DNA of 64,000 nt from Bacteroidota bacterium (GTDB lineage Bacteria; Bacteroidota; Bacteroidia; Cytophagales; Spirosomataceae): NCBI GenBank assembly GCA_020161355.1, contig JAIUOF010000003.1:186001-250000 (forward strand), read 5' to 3'. Both the position numbers and the translations under genes were made by a program. Positions within the stretch are counted from its first letter, which is position 1; each line of letters begins with the position of its first letter. Shown in pieces: positions 34,795 to 43,843 of the stretch. The notes beneath the pieces are model-generated. The model did no database searches. It was not told the DNA's origin and was given only the letters and a program-made list of their open reading frames with translations.

Positions 34795-35837
34795 ACTACT
34801 TCAATTTTTGTAGTTTTTAATATATTAATAATGTCATCTAGTATAAAATGAGGGTGATTCTTTTCAATTTCTTTTTTCGCATTTTCTGGATTTTCAACGA
34901 AGTTTATACCAGGGATTGGGTATTTATCTTCAAAAATTATTGGCTCAATATCTAATTCCAAAGGGGTAAAATTCTTTTCAAATTTATATAAAATTGTTAC
35001 ATATTTGAAAGGTAATAGTATTGAAGAATAGTATTTAGTATACCTTCTTTCTTGATCTAACTTAATTGCCCTATAAAAAGAAAATGTTATTAAATTAATA
35101 ATCTGTTTTTGTTCTTCATGATTTTCCTCAAAATCTTCAGAAACATTGATTGTATAAGTAATTACTATTCTCCCCCCCTCTCTGTCGATTCGGATTTCTG
35201 TAATGTTTGCATATTCGTGATAAATCAAACTTTCATCATCATATAAACCTTTATCAATTAGAAATGAGCATGTTCTATGCTTACCTTCTGCTAATTCATC
35301 TGCAAATCTTAAAATTGCGGCAATTTCTGGTAAATTTACTTCATCCTCTTTAATTGAATCTTTAGTCACATATTTCAGAGTATCTTTACATCCCATCCTT
35401 GAATTTCCAGAGTGAGCACTGGCTCCGATAGAAATAATTCTTCGCTCTTCACCGTAATGTTGATGTCTAGCTCTATATTTGTTATATACTTCAGCTATTT
35501 TTCCAATTGAATCATGCCCAATTCGACCAAAAATATTCCCAACATCATGGAATAATATCATTATGGCAAGACAATACACATCTATAGGGGTTAGTCCTTG
35601 ATCTTTAAAGTCACCAATTAATTTATAAGCCCTGTTCTGTACATCCATAATATGCCTTTCGCTATGGTCTGATAAAGAAGGTTCTTTGCCTTTAATTTCA
35701 GAAAAGAAATTATCTTTAACTAATTCATTTCTTAAACTTTCATAGTCACCTAATAATTTATGGCCTTCGCTTTCACCAAGTTCATCTTTAAAATAGGCTT
35801 CCATTGCCTGTTCATATTTAGTTGTGGTCCAACTCAT
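34791..35837 (-). CDS. HD-domain protein of putative defence operon
   Basis: This 348-residue cytoplasmic protein has the metal-binding residues of an HD phosphohydrolase fold: His62 (LSDHSERHIMDV), His97-Asp98 (MILFHDVGNIFG), His142 (GASAHSG) and Asp180 (RFADELAEG). The set appears complete, so catalytic activity on a nucleotide or nucleic acid phosphoester is plausible. The region after ~residue 200 is a beta-rich domain (ITEIRIDREGGRIVITYTINV). It resembles the HD domains found with ATPases in bacterial conflict systems. It overlaps the methyltransferase gene by 4 bases and the ATPase gene by 4 bases. Confidence 0.75.
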   Translation of the reverse strand: MSWTTTKYEQAMEAYFKDELGESEGHKLLGDYESLRNELVKDNFFSEIKGKEPSLSDHSERHIMDVQNRAYKLIGDFKDQGLTPIDVYCLAIMILFHDVGNIFGRIGHDSIGKIAEVYNKYRARHQHYGEERRIISIGASAHSGNSRMGCKDTLKYVTKDSIKEDEVNLPEIAAILRFADELAEGKHRTCSFLIDKGLYDDESLIYHEYANITEIRIDREGGRIVITYTINVSEDFEENHEEQKQIINLITFSFYRAIKLDQERRYTKYYSSILLPFKYVTILYKFEKNFTPLELDIEPIIFEDKYPIPGINFVENPENAKKEIEKNHPHFILDDIINILKTTKIEVV

Positions 35838-36889
35838 AAATAATAGCTTTTTAACTTTGTGAAAATTGCTTTTGCCAGCAGAGGAGGTACTGCATTTCCT
35901 ACTTGCTGTTGTTTTTGATCTAAGGAACCTACAAATTCATAACTATCAGGAAAAGACTGTAGCCTAGCTGCTTCTCTTAAAGAAAGCCCCCTGTTTTCCG
36001 TTGGATGTATTAGCATACTTTTTCTATAATTTGAAATAATTACAGAGGGTTCATTTTCGTCTAACCTTCGATATATAGAACTATGGCACCTAGTGAAATC
36101 TTTATAATTTACCATCAATTCTTTAGGAATATCTTTCCAATTATTTCCTTGCTGGATGTACTGATAACGTTTTACAACAATATCTGAGTTCTTGCTTACA
36201 AAGTTCTGGTTGACTTTTTTGCTATGACCCCTTAGCATTTTCGAATATTCTGCCTTTGCTTTTGTCCTGTATTTTAGTTCATTATCCATAGAACCATTTT
36301 TTAAAGAAGGCAAGTCATCTATTGCATCTTTTACAGTTACAGGAAAGTTCTTGAAATTCCCCTCTGGGAATTCAAATACTATCCCGTGTTTTGAGGCAAC
36401 TACAAATAATCTTTCTCTTTTTTGCGGGACACCAAAATCAACAGCATTTAATATTTTGACATTGGGGGTATAACCAATTGAATGTAAATCATCACATATT
36501 TTTTTTAGAAAGTAACCATTATCCATTCTTTTTAGACCTGGAACATTTTCCATTACAATCCAGTCGGGCTTTATTAAATCTGTACATCTTAAGAATTCTT
36601 TAAAAAGCCAATTTTTAGGGTTTTGAGAATTCCTGGTTTTTCTATTTGAAAAAGAATAACCCTGACACGGTGGCCCTCCAAAAAGAACAACTGGCTCACC
36701 ATTTTTTTTAAATTTAAATTCTTTAATATTCTCCACATTGTCAATTACCATAGTTGTGTCTTTATGGTTTTTTATATAAGTTTGGGCTGCGAAAGGATCA
36801 TTTTCTACAGCTATACAAATTTTAACACCTGCATCCCTTGCTCCTGTAGCCATCCCTCCAGCACCCGCAAATAATTCTATACCAATCAT
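35834..36889 (-). CDS. C5 cytosine-specific DNA methyltransferase
   Basis: This 351-residue protein has all the main C5-methyltransferase motifs in order: motif I FAGAGG (7-12), motif IV GGPPCQG with catalytic Cys75, motif VI ENVP (114-117), motif VIII PQKRERLFV, motif IX RLQSFPD and motif X QQVGNAVPP. It transfers methyl from AdoMet to C5 of cytosine in a sequence set by its target-recognition region (~residues 200-270). No cognate restriction endonuclease is recognisable beside it. Instead it heads an operon with HD, ATPase and Rossmann-like genes. It is probably horizontally acquired with them. Confidence 0.92.
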   Translation of the reverse strand: MIGIELFAGAGGMATGARDAGVKICIAVENDPFAAQTYIKNHKDTTMVIDNVENIKEFKFKKNGEPVVLFGGPPCQGYSFSNRKTRNSQNPKNWLFKEFLRCTDLIKPDWIVMENVPGLKRMDNGYFLKKICDDLHSIGYTPNVKILNAVDFGVPQKRERLFVVASKHGIVFEFPEGNFKNFPVTVKDAIDDLPSLKNGSMDNELKYRTKAKAEYSKMLRGHSKKVNQNFVSKNSDIVVKRYQYIQQGNNWKDIPKELMVNYKDFTRCHSSIYRRLDENEPSVIISNYRKSMLIHPTENRGLSLREAARLQSFPDSYEFVGSLDQKQQQVGNAVPPLLAKAIFTKLKSYYL

Positions 36890-37279
36890 TTAGCTGATTA
36901 TTAAAGATAATACCAAAATCAAAGTTCTATGAATTTTTATTTTTGCCATTAAAAAATTCACCGTTTTTTTTAAACCATAACAAAATCCAAAAATTGAAAC
37001 CTAGTAATAAAATTTGGCGACAAATTGCATATTTAATTTAAAATGAATTGAAGCCCGTATGGTTTATTCAAATAACGAAAATAAGATTTAAATCTAAAAT
37101 ACAAAAACTTATCTTTAATAATAAATAAACTTAATAAAAATTATATTTAAAATAGATTGGGTGAGATAATTTGAACAAAATATTAAAAATTTCTTGATTC
37201 ATTATTTTTTTCTTTGAAAAATTATAAAAATAAGTCAAATTTGAAATGAAAAACTTTTAACCAAATACTACTTAAAATC
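36890..37279. other. Very AT-rich intergenic region
   Basis: This 390-base stretch lies between the divergent methyltransferase gene and the small peptide ORF, so promoters for both should be inside. Single lines have only about 7 G/C in 60. A plus-strand TATTTTTG (36938-36945) fits the Bacteroidota -7 consensus but has no clear -33 partner. I saw no RNA gene or repeat. Confidence 0.5.
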
Positions 37280-37411
37280 ATGAAAAGAAACCACGGCAGA
37301 AAACCCTCTGCTTATCAAGTTCCTGTATTAAAAAGGCTTGGAAAAATCAGTGACCTTACCTTAAAAACCGGCTCTCAGGCTGATTTTGGAAGTAATAAAT
37401 ACACTGCCTGA
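37280..37411 (+). CDS. Small peptide resembling a lasso-RiPP-type leader, orphan
   Basis: This 43-residue ORF begins with an ATG after a short purine-poor leader. Its middle part, YQVPVLKRLGKISDLTLKTG (residues 12-31), matches the pattern Y-x-x-P-x-L-x-x-x-G-x-x-x-x-L-T-x-x-T-G of lasso-type RiPP leaders. The remaining 12 residues (SQADFGSNKYTA) would be the core. The presumed core, read from Gly31, has Asp at position 5 and no acidic residue at 7-9, so a classic lasso ring is unlikely. No maturation genes (RRE, transglutaminase-like protease, Asn-synthetase-like cyclase) are nearby. It lies 36 bases before the next gene. Expression is unproven. Confidence 0.55.
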   Translation: MKRNHGRKPSAYQVPVLKRLGKISDLTLKTGSQADFGSNKYTA

Positions 37412-37447
37412 TCAAACATCATCAATAAATACTTAACCTTAATTTTT

Positions 37448-38494
37448 ATGAAAAAAATATACTTCTTTGTTTTTCTGGTAAATTTCTATTTTTCCTCTAA
37501 AGCTCAATTGAATTTTATTGGTCATTCACAAGGTACTACAATTCCTTATAATGCCAACCCTTATACATTTAATCCAAAAATGCATCAATTAGCAGGAACC
37601 GGAGCCGGACCAGCAACCAATAATATTTATAGCGGATACGGAGCCGATGAATTTGTAAATTTCACTTTTGATACTGGCAGCAAAAATGTTTATCTGGTTT
37701 ACACCACTAACGGTTCAGACCCCAATAAATCAAATGGTTCTGTTGTGACTTGTGGTTTTTCAACATACAATGAGCCCGATAGACTCTGGAGATGCCAGAT
37801 TCCATCAGGGGCTAATACAACTGGAGCTAATCTGAAATATATTTTTTATATCAGTGATTCTGATTTGGCAAGTGCATGGGGAAGAATTGATGGATTTGGT
37901 GGAAACCAATACTTAACTAGTTGGAATGAAGGGATAGTTACTGCATATTCCTATACTGTTATAGATAACGCTCTACCCGTCAATCTAATCTCTTTTGATT
38001 CAGAAGTTACTAATAATCAATCTGTAAAACTCACATGGACCACTGCTTCAGAAACTAACAATCAATATTTTGATATACAGAGAAGTACCAATGGTAAAGA
38101 TTTCACGATGATAGGCAGAGTAAATGGAAAGGGAAACTCACAAGAAACAATTGCTTACGAATATACCGATAAACAACCCAAAAATGGTGTAAATTATTAC
38201 CGGCTTAAACAAGTTGATTTCAATGGAAAATCTGAATATTCTAAGATAATCGCCTCCAAAGAGATTTCCGGTCTTACAAAAGTATATCCTAATCCTGTAA
38301 ATAATATTTTACAAGTCAATGATAGTCAGGTAGTTTCAGATATCAAGTTATTTGATTTTGCTGGGAAAATATTCTACCAAAATACTGTTAAAAAAGATCA
38401 GTACGATATTTCTGATGTTCCTGCGGGAAATTATATTCTACTGATAAGAAAACTTGACAATTCGGTTTATACTGAAAGAATTATCAAAAAATAA
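37448..38494 (+). CDS. Secreted protein with T9SS type A sorting domain
   Basis: This 348-residue protein has a signal peptide (NFYFSSKA-Q). The N-terminal half (to ~175) is a beta-sandwich of CBM-like character (NVYLVYTTNGSDPNKSNGS, LWRCQIPSGANTTGANLKYI). A fibronectin-III-like segment follows (VNLISFDSEVTNNQSVKLTW, YYRLKQVDFNGK), and the final ~75 residues form a type A T9SS domain (VYPNPVNNILQVND ... AGNYILLIRKLDN). Its position 27 bases before the GH13 enzyme gene suggests a helper or binding role in glucan use (inference). Confidence 0.75.
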   Translation: MKKIYFFVFLVNFYFSSKAQLNFIGHSQGTTIPYNANPYTFNPKMHQLAGTGAGPATNNIYSGYGADEFVNFTFDTGSKNVYLVYTTNGSDPNKSNGSVVTCGFSTYNEPDRLWRCQIPSGANTTGANLKYIFYISDSDLASAWGRIDGFGGNQYLTSWNEGIVTAYSYTVIDNALPVNLISFDSEVTNNQSVKLTWTTASETNNQYFDIQRSTNGKDFTMIGRVNGKGNSQETIAYEYTDKQPKNGVNYYRLKQVDFNGKSEYSKIIASKEISGLTKVYPNPVNNILQVNDSQVVSDIKLFDFAGKIFYQNTVKKDQYDISDVPAGNYILLIRKLDNSVYTERIIKK

Positions 38495-38521
38495 ATCAAA
38501 AAATATCCCCTTTTTTTAAAC

Positions 38522-41500
38522 ATGAAGAAATCAGTATTTCTTTTGGTCTGGATATTTATTGCCTTTACATTAAAAGGGCAAAAAGTAACTTTTGACCCTG
38601 TGGATTGGAAAACTGATCAAACCGTCAAAATTAAATTTGATTTCAGCGGTACACCATTTTCAGGTTTTGCAGGAAATCTTTATTTCTGGTCTTGGGTAAA
38701 TAACAGTGCAGGTCAAGGAATGGATTCGCCTAATAACGGTACCTGGGCAGCTTCATCGGTAAATTCTCTCCTTACCGACGAGGGAAACAACATTCGAAGT
38801 ATTAGTCTCATTCCCGCTGCTTATTTCAACCAAAATGCTGATTTTTTGTCGGTTGCAGGGATTAATTTTTTAGTAAAAAATCAAACAGGAACCCAGAAAA
38901 CAAGCAATTTTGAGAAAATCCTCCCTTTTTATGATAATGGAATAAAACCCAACACCACTTGGGTAGGCTCAAAAGAGATACGGGTGATGGTGGATGTCGC
39001 CGCTACCCCACTTGATGGTTTCTCAGGACCGCTTTATTTCTGGACATGGTATAATACAGGGTCTGGAGACATTGGTTCGTCAAACAACGGAAGCTGGACT
39101 TCTTCTCCTTCAAACATGCAGATGACCCGTGTGGGTAGCAGCAATTTATGGTATTTTGATTTCGTACCCAATGATTTTTTTGGAACATCGGCAGTCAATT
39201 TTTCTAATTCAAATCTTTTTGGTTTGGTAAAAAAACAAAATGGAAACGATGGTAAAACCAATGATTTTGGTACAGGAAAAACACATCTGAAATATTTAAT
39301 TTTCCAAAAAAATGCGTCAAATATTACCCTCACTCCCACCCTTCCACCTGACAATGTGCCTGTCACAATTCAGTTTATTGCAAAAGAATCTTTAAAAAAT
39401 AGCAGTGCATCAATTTTCATGCACGCCGGGGTAGTAACCGATGGACTCTCCTCAATCTCCTGGAACAACACCCGGGGTATTTGGGGCGACTCGCTCAGCA
39501 GCCCGGGAAAAATGACAAAAACCGGTTTAAACACCTACGAAATCACAATACCTTCCATCAGAGATTATTTTCAATTGACTCCTGACCAAACCGCCTACAA
39601 AATCATGGCTGTTTTTAGGAATGCCGACGGCACTGTGGTTGAAAAAGATGGAAGTGCCGATTACCAACTTGAAATCCAACCGGCAAGATATCTGGAAATC
39701 AGAGAGCCATTGGGATCTTTTACCACTGCAAAACTTAATCATCCTTTCCGAATAACGGGTTATGCCAACGAAACCTCAAATATTACGATAAAAGTTGATG
39801 GAACAGCAATTTTTACCGGTTCCGGAATAAATAGAGGCACCCAAACCTTCACTCCTACTTTGTCAGGCGTATATAATATTTCTGTCGAAGCTGATTTTGG
39901 TGATTCTGTTTTTGTAAAAAATACCAAAGTTACAGTTTGTTCCACCCAATCTATCGACACCCCGCTTGCATTGCCAGCTGGCCTGAAATATGGGATAAAT
40001 TATAATCCTGCAAATAATACGCAGGCTACTTTGGTTTTGCACGCTCCAACTGAATCGATAAAATCAGTTCATATTATTGGCGACATGAATGATTGGACAG
40101 TAGATTGTGATTATCTGATGAATTATGATAATGTAAAAAAGGTCTTCTGGAAAACTCTCAATGGTTTGATTCCTCATAAAGAATACGTATTTCAATACCT
40201 TATTGATGGAGAAACACGAATTGGTGACCCTTACACCCAAAAAGTGAGTGACCCCTGGAATGATGGTGCCATTTCACCCTCAGTTTATCCTGATTTAATT
40301 CCATATCCAGAAGCTGCCAGACCAAAAAATGGTGAAACTCCAACCATAGCTTCGGTGATACAAACTGCTCAGAGCAATTATTCATGGGAGATAACCTCTT
40401 TTAAAAGACATCCGCAGGAAAGATTAAATATATATCAGCTACATTTTCGTGATTTTACAAGTGAGGGAACCTATCTGGCGGCTATTGAAAAACTTGACTA
40501 TCTTAAAAGGCTCGGCATCAACGCTATTGAGACGCTCCCCGTTAGTGAATTTGAAGGAAATGACAGCTGGGGCTACAATCCCAACTTTTATTTTGCTGCT
40601 GATAAAGCTTATGGAAAACCCGATGACTACAAAAAATTTGTGGACGAATGTCATAAAAGGGGCATAGCCGTTATCGGTGATTTAGTACTCAATCATGCTT
40701 TTGGCACCAATCCTCATGCTCGTATGTATTGGGATAATCTGAGGAATCGTCCCGCAAGCAACAATCCATGGTTTAATGCCGTATCCAATTTTTCCAACCC
40801 TGCCGCTCAATGGGGTAACGATTTCAATCAAGAAAGTGCTCATACCAAAGCATTGGTGGACAGTATAATCGTATTTTGGCTGAAAGAATTCAGGATTGAT
40901 GGTATCAGATTTGACTTTACAAAAGGTTTTGGTAACACTCCCTATCCAAACGGCTCTTGTGGTGATGAATGGGGAGGCTGTTATGATGCATCCAGGATAG
41001 CATTACTTAAAAGAATGGCAGACAAAATGTGGCTGGTTGAAAATGGTGCTACTGGCAGTCAACCTTACGTTATATTTGAGCATCTTGCCACTGCTGCCGA
41101 GGATCAGGAAATTGGGAACTATGGCAACGGAATAATGCTCTGGTCGGGGGTATCGCCCAATCATAAATATGGTGAAATCGCGATGGGATGGGCACCTGAT
41201 GCCGGTGATCCCAACAAAAGCAATGTTTCAGAGGCATATTATAAAAACAAAGGATTTACAAAACCAGTATGGGTGAGCTATATGGAGAGCCACGATGAAG
41301 ACCGCCTGGGGTATTTTCAGACTGCATATGGAAATGGGACCATCAAAACAGATTTGAGTTTAAGAGCACAATTTTTACAGGCAGCTGCCGCAATGAACCT
41401 GCTGTTTACCGGCCCGCGACAGGTCTGGCAGTTTGGTGAGCTCGGATATGACTACAACATCAATTTCAATGGCCGAACAGGCAAAAAACCTGTTCGCTGG

Positions 41501-42433
41501 GATTATTTTGAGATGCCCGAAAGAAAGAAAATCTATGAAACCTACGCCCGTTTATTTTGGCTTAGAAACAGATATCCGCTCACATTTCATAGAGATGTAG
41601 ATAACCCTGGAGGCACAAAAACCGATTGGACGAGCCAGTTTAAGCGTTATCATTTTTATAGTTCTGCAGGCGATACAGCTGTTACAATCATTGCTAATAC
41701 CGCCAATAGCGTGGTTACAGGGAATCCTGAATTTAATGCTTCGGTGAGCAACCAATGGTACGATTTGGTGAGTAATCAATGGCTTCCGGTAAGTACCGCA
41801 ATGACTTTACAACCGGGTGAATTCAGGGTATTTTTTAATAAAAGACCGGCATTTAACCCCGCAACATTAAGCTTTTCTTCCATAAAATCACTCGGAATTG
41901 TGTCAGACACTTCTCGTCTTTTTCTGAATTTTGATGAGCCGGTTTTAAAAAAAGACCCGGCAGGTTTTTTGGGTATTAATTTTAATTCGGTAAATGCAAA
42001 GAATACTTTTCTGATCAAAAATCATAAAAATGAAATTCAGAATTATAATTTTTCTATCGATTTAAATCAAAATAAAATCACAATTATTCCTACCGAAAAA
42101 TTGCCCGTAGGCACCTATACTTTAACAATCAAAAAAGATTCTGTTCAAAACTTTGGTGGTATTACTTTCGAAAATGACCAGATTTTCAACTTTACAATCG
42201 AAGGAAATGCCTTGCCTTGCCAAAGTAACTATAATTTTGTTTCTCCAATAGACAATCTTTCCAGTCAAAGTCTTAATGTTCCGGCGATCATTTCTATACT
42301 TTCTCCGATTCAGATTTCAGGGGACTCCAAAGTGATTTATGATGCTGGGAAGTCTGTTACTTTAAATCCGGGATTCAAGGTTACCGCTTCGTCAAATTCT
42401 TATTTTATTGCAAAAATTGGTGGATGTAATTGA
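38522..42433 (+). CDS. Large multidomain GH13 alpha-amylase/pullulanase-type enzyme
   Basis: This 1303-residue secreted protein has a signal peptide (FIAFTLKG-Q). Two tandem CBM-like units (~20-150 and ~150-265) share LYFWSWVNN/LYFWTWYNT and SPNNGTW/SSNNGSW. A third related unit, an Ig-like segment and an E-set/CBM48-like domain (HIIGDMNDWT) follow. The GH13 barrel (~635-1000) has the nucleophile in FRIDGIRFDF, a likely acid/base Glu in VIFEHLA and Asp in MESHDEDR. The C-terminal ~100 residues (YDAGKSVTLNPGFKVTA ... IGGCN) resemble an alternative Cys-ending surface sorting domain rather than type A. It should hydrolyse alpha-glucans outside the cell. Confidence 0.86.
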   Translation: MKKSVFLLVWIFIAFTLKGQKVTFDPVDWKTDQTVKIKFDFSGTPFSGFAGNLYFWSWVNNSAGQGMDSPNNGTWAASSVNSLLTDEGNNIRSISLIPAAYFNQNADFLSVAGINFLVKNQTGTQKTSNFEKILPFYDNGIKPNTTWVGSKEIRVMVDVAATPLDGFSGPLYFWTWYNTGSGDIGSSNNGSWTSSPSNMQMTRVGSSNLWYFDFVPNDFFGTSAVNFSNSNLFGLVKKQNGNDGKTNDFGTGKTHLKYLIFQKNASNITLTPTLPPDNVPVTIQFIAKESLKNSSASIFMHAGVVTDGLSSISWNNTRGIWGDSLSSPGKMTKTGLNTYEITIPSIRDYFQLTPDQTAYKIMAVFRNADGTVVEKDGSADYQLEIQPARYLEIREPLGSFTTAKLNHPFRITGYANETSNITIKVDGTAIFTGSGINRGTQTFTPTLSGVYNISVEADFGDSVFVKNTKVTVCSTQSIDTPLALPAGLKYGINYNPANNTQATLVLHAPTESIKSVHIIGDMNDWTVDCDYLMNYDNVKKVFWKTLNGLIPHKEYVFQYLIDGETRIGDPYTQKVSDPWNDGAISPSVYPDLIPYPEAARPKNGETPTIASVIQTAQSNYSWEITSFKRHPQERLNIYQLHFRDFTSEGTYLAAIEKLDYLKRLGINAIETLPVSEFEGNDSWGYNPNFYFAADKAYGKPDDYKKFVDECHKRGIAVIGDLVLNHAFGTNPHARMYWDNLRNRPASNNPWFNAVSNFSNPAAQWGNDFNQESAHTKALVDSIIVFWLKEFRIDGIRFDFTKGFGNTPYPNGSCGDEWGGCYDASRIALLKRMADKMWLVENGATGSQPYVIFEHLATAAEDQEIGNYGNGIMLWSGVSPNHKYGEIAMGWAPDAGDPNKSNVSEAYYKNKGFTKPVWVSYMESHDEDRLGYFQTAYGNGTIKTDLSLRAQFLQAAAAMNLLFTGPRQVWQFGELGYDYNINFNGRTGKKPVRWDYFEMPERKKIYETYARLFWLRNRYPLTFHRDVDNPGGTKTDWTSQFKRYHFYSSAGDTAVTIIANTANSVVTGNPEFNASVSNQWYDLVSNQWLPVSTAMTLQPGEFRVFFNKRPAFNPATLSFSSIKSLGIVSDTSRLFLNFDEPVLKKDPAGFLGINFNSVNAKNTFLIKNHKNEIQNYNFSIDLNQNKITIIPTEKLPVGTYTLTIKKDSVQNFGGITFENDQIFNFTIEGNALPCQSNYNFVSPIDNLSSQSLNVPAIISILSPIQISGDSKVIYDAGKSVTLNPGFKVTASSNSYFIAKIGGCN

Positions 42434-42476
42434 ATTTTCAAGTTTTTATTTAGTTTTAGGTTTTAAAAAATATCCG

Positions 42477-43244
42477 ATGAAAAAGGCATTCCTATTTATT
42501 TATATCATGTTCATAAACTTCGTTACAATGTCGCAAAATACCATCGTAGCCCATCGTGGAGCCTGGAAAACTCAAAAATTGCCCGAAAATTCAATTGCTT
42601 CAATGCTTCATGCAGTAGCGTTGGGTTGTTACGGCTCCGAATTTGATGTGCATCTGACGGCTGACAATGTGTTGGTTATCAACCATGACGACAAATACCA
42701 TGATATGGTAATTGAAAAATCTACCCTTGAGGACTTACGTAAATTTCCACTTTCCAATGGTGAAAAACTACCCACATTAAAGGCGTTTTTTTTGGCTTAC
42801 AAAACAAAAAAAACTAAGACCAGATTAATATGTGAAATCAAACCTGTTAGCAGCGATGAAAAAGCCCTTCAAATAGTAGAATTAACCCTTGCCATGGTCA
42901 AAGATTTGAAATTGACTTCAAAAGTAGATTACATCAGTTTCGACTATCGAATTGTAAAAAACCTTAAAAAACTTAACCCTAAAGCCCACGTTCAATATCT
43001 CAATGGCGAAAAATCACCCGCTGACCTGCATGCTGATGGTGTAGATGGCCTGGATTACCATTTCAGTGTTTTCAAAAAGAAACCCGAATGGATCACCGAA
43101 GCCAAAAGCCTGAAAATGAGCCTAAACGCCTGGACGGTCAATGACGAGGCCACCATCAAATGGTTTTTGGACAACAAATTTGACCAGATTACTACCAACG
43201 AACCGGAACTTGCTTTAATGCTGGAGAAAGGCAAAAAGAAGTAA
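42477..43244 (+). CDS. Glycerophosphodiester phosphodiesterase
   Basis: The start at 42477 opens a signal peptide (MKKAFLFIYIMFINFVTMS-Q). An in-frame ATG at 42408 would overlap the GH13 gene. The ~255-residue TIM-barrel protein shows IVAHRGAWKTQKLPENSIAS, the metal-binding EFDVHLTADNVLVINHDD and the late NAWTVNDEATIKWFLD, all typical of GDPD enzymes that hydrolyse glycerophosphodiesters to glycerol-3-phosphate and an alcohol. It is predicted to be periplasmic. It follows the GH13 gene in the same direction and may be co-transcribed. Confidence 0.87.
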   Translation: MKKAFLFIYIMFINFVTMSQNTIVAHRGAWKTQKLPENSIASMLHAVALGCYGSEFDVHLTADNVLVINHDDKYHDMVIEKSTLEDLRKFPLSNGEKLPTLKAFFLAYKTKKTKTRLICEIKPVSSDEKALQIVELTLAMVKDLKLTSKVDYISFDYRIVKNLKKLNPKAHVQYLNGEKSPADLHADGVDGLDYHFSVFKKKPEWITEAKSLKMSLNAWTVNDEATIKWFLDNKFDQITTNEPELALMLEKGKKK

Positions 43245-43255
43245 AGAAGTTAGCT

Positions 43256-43768
43256 TTATTTCTTCTTCAAAATTAAAGCACTTACCAAACTTACGATAAG
43301 ACCTACGGGAAAAATCTCTAAGAAAGTAATCCCTAAAAAGAAGAAAATATTGGAGTAAAATACCCTTCCTGCTTCGGCCTGAGCAAGTTTCTCTTTTAGC
43401 TTATCTGGGTCAATATTTTCTGACTTTAAACGAGTTGCGGTGGCATCTATCATTTTATCTAAAAAATCAGGCATAAAGAAATGATACTCCAAAGCCCAGG
43501 CTACAGCATACATTAGACTGGCAATCGATGCTATACCGAGGCCTATTTTAAAAGCCGTACCAAATGAAAGAGGCCCCTCACCAAGCGTGTCACGATATTT
43601 TTTTACACCGATAAAAATGAAGGAAAAAGCGGCAAGCATAGAAGCATAGCCAACCAACATACTTCCTTCAAAAGACTCAGTCTTATAGCACCAGGCCATT
43701 GACATCACCATAAAAGCTGACACTATTAATCCTGAAATGATTCCGTTTTTAATAATTATGTTTTTCAT
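43256..43768 (-). CDS. DUF4199 family membrane protein
   Basis: This 170-residue protein has four predicted membrane segments (about 8-28, 35-54, 75-95 and 140-165) and a charged loop between the third and fourth (SENIDPDKLKEKLAQAEAGR). The layout, including the short GPLSFGTAFKIGLG segment, fits DUF4199 proteins, a Bacteroidota-specific family of unknown function. It is the last gene of a minus-strand run after a membrane LuxR regulator, 75 bases downstream. Its end lies 11 bases from the convergent GDPD gene. Confidence 0.78.
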   Translation of the reverse strand: MKNIIIKNGIISGLIVSAFMVMSMAWCYKTESFEGSMLVGYASMLAAFSFIFIGVKKYRDTLGEGPLSFGTAFKIGLGIASIASLMYAVAWALEYHFFMPDFLDKMIDATATRLKSENIDPDKLKEKLAQAEAGRVFYSNIFFFLGITFLEIFPVGLIVSLVSALILKKK

Positions 43769-43843
43769 ACAATCAAGGGGGTTTAAATTTGAGGCAAATT
43801 AAAAGGAATGAAGTCAAAAAGTCCTCATACTTTAGTATGAATT

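Noticed and set aside
35834..36889. Classical type II restriction-modification pair
   Set aside because: No neighbour shows a PD-(D/E)xK, HNH or PLD nuclease motif that I can see; the partners are HD, P-loop ATPase and Rossmann-like proteins.
32188..36889. Integrated prophage or mobile element carrying the operon
   Set aside because: No integrase, transposase, direct repeats or tRNA attachment site is visible at either side; only the base composition suggests transfer.
37280..37411. Complete lasso peptide biosynthetic cluster
   Set aside because: No cyclase, protease or RRE gene lies nearby, and the presumed core lacks Asp/Glu at position 7-9; only the leader-like ORF is supported.
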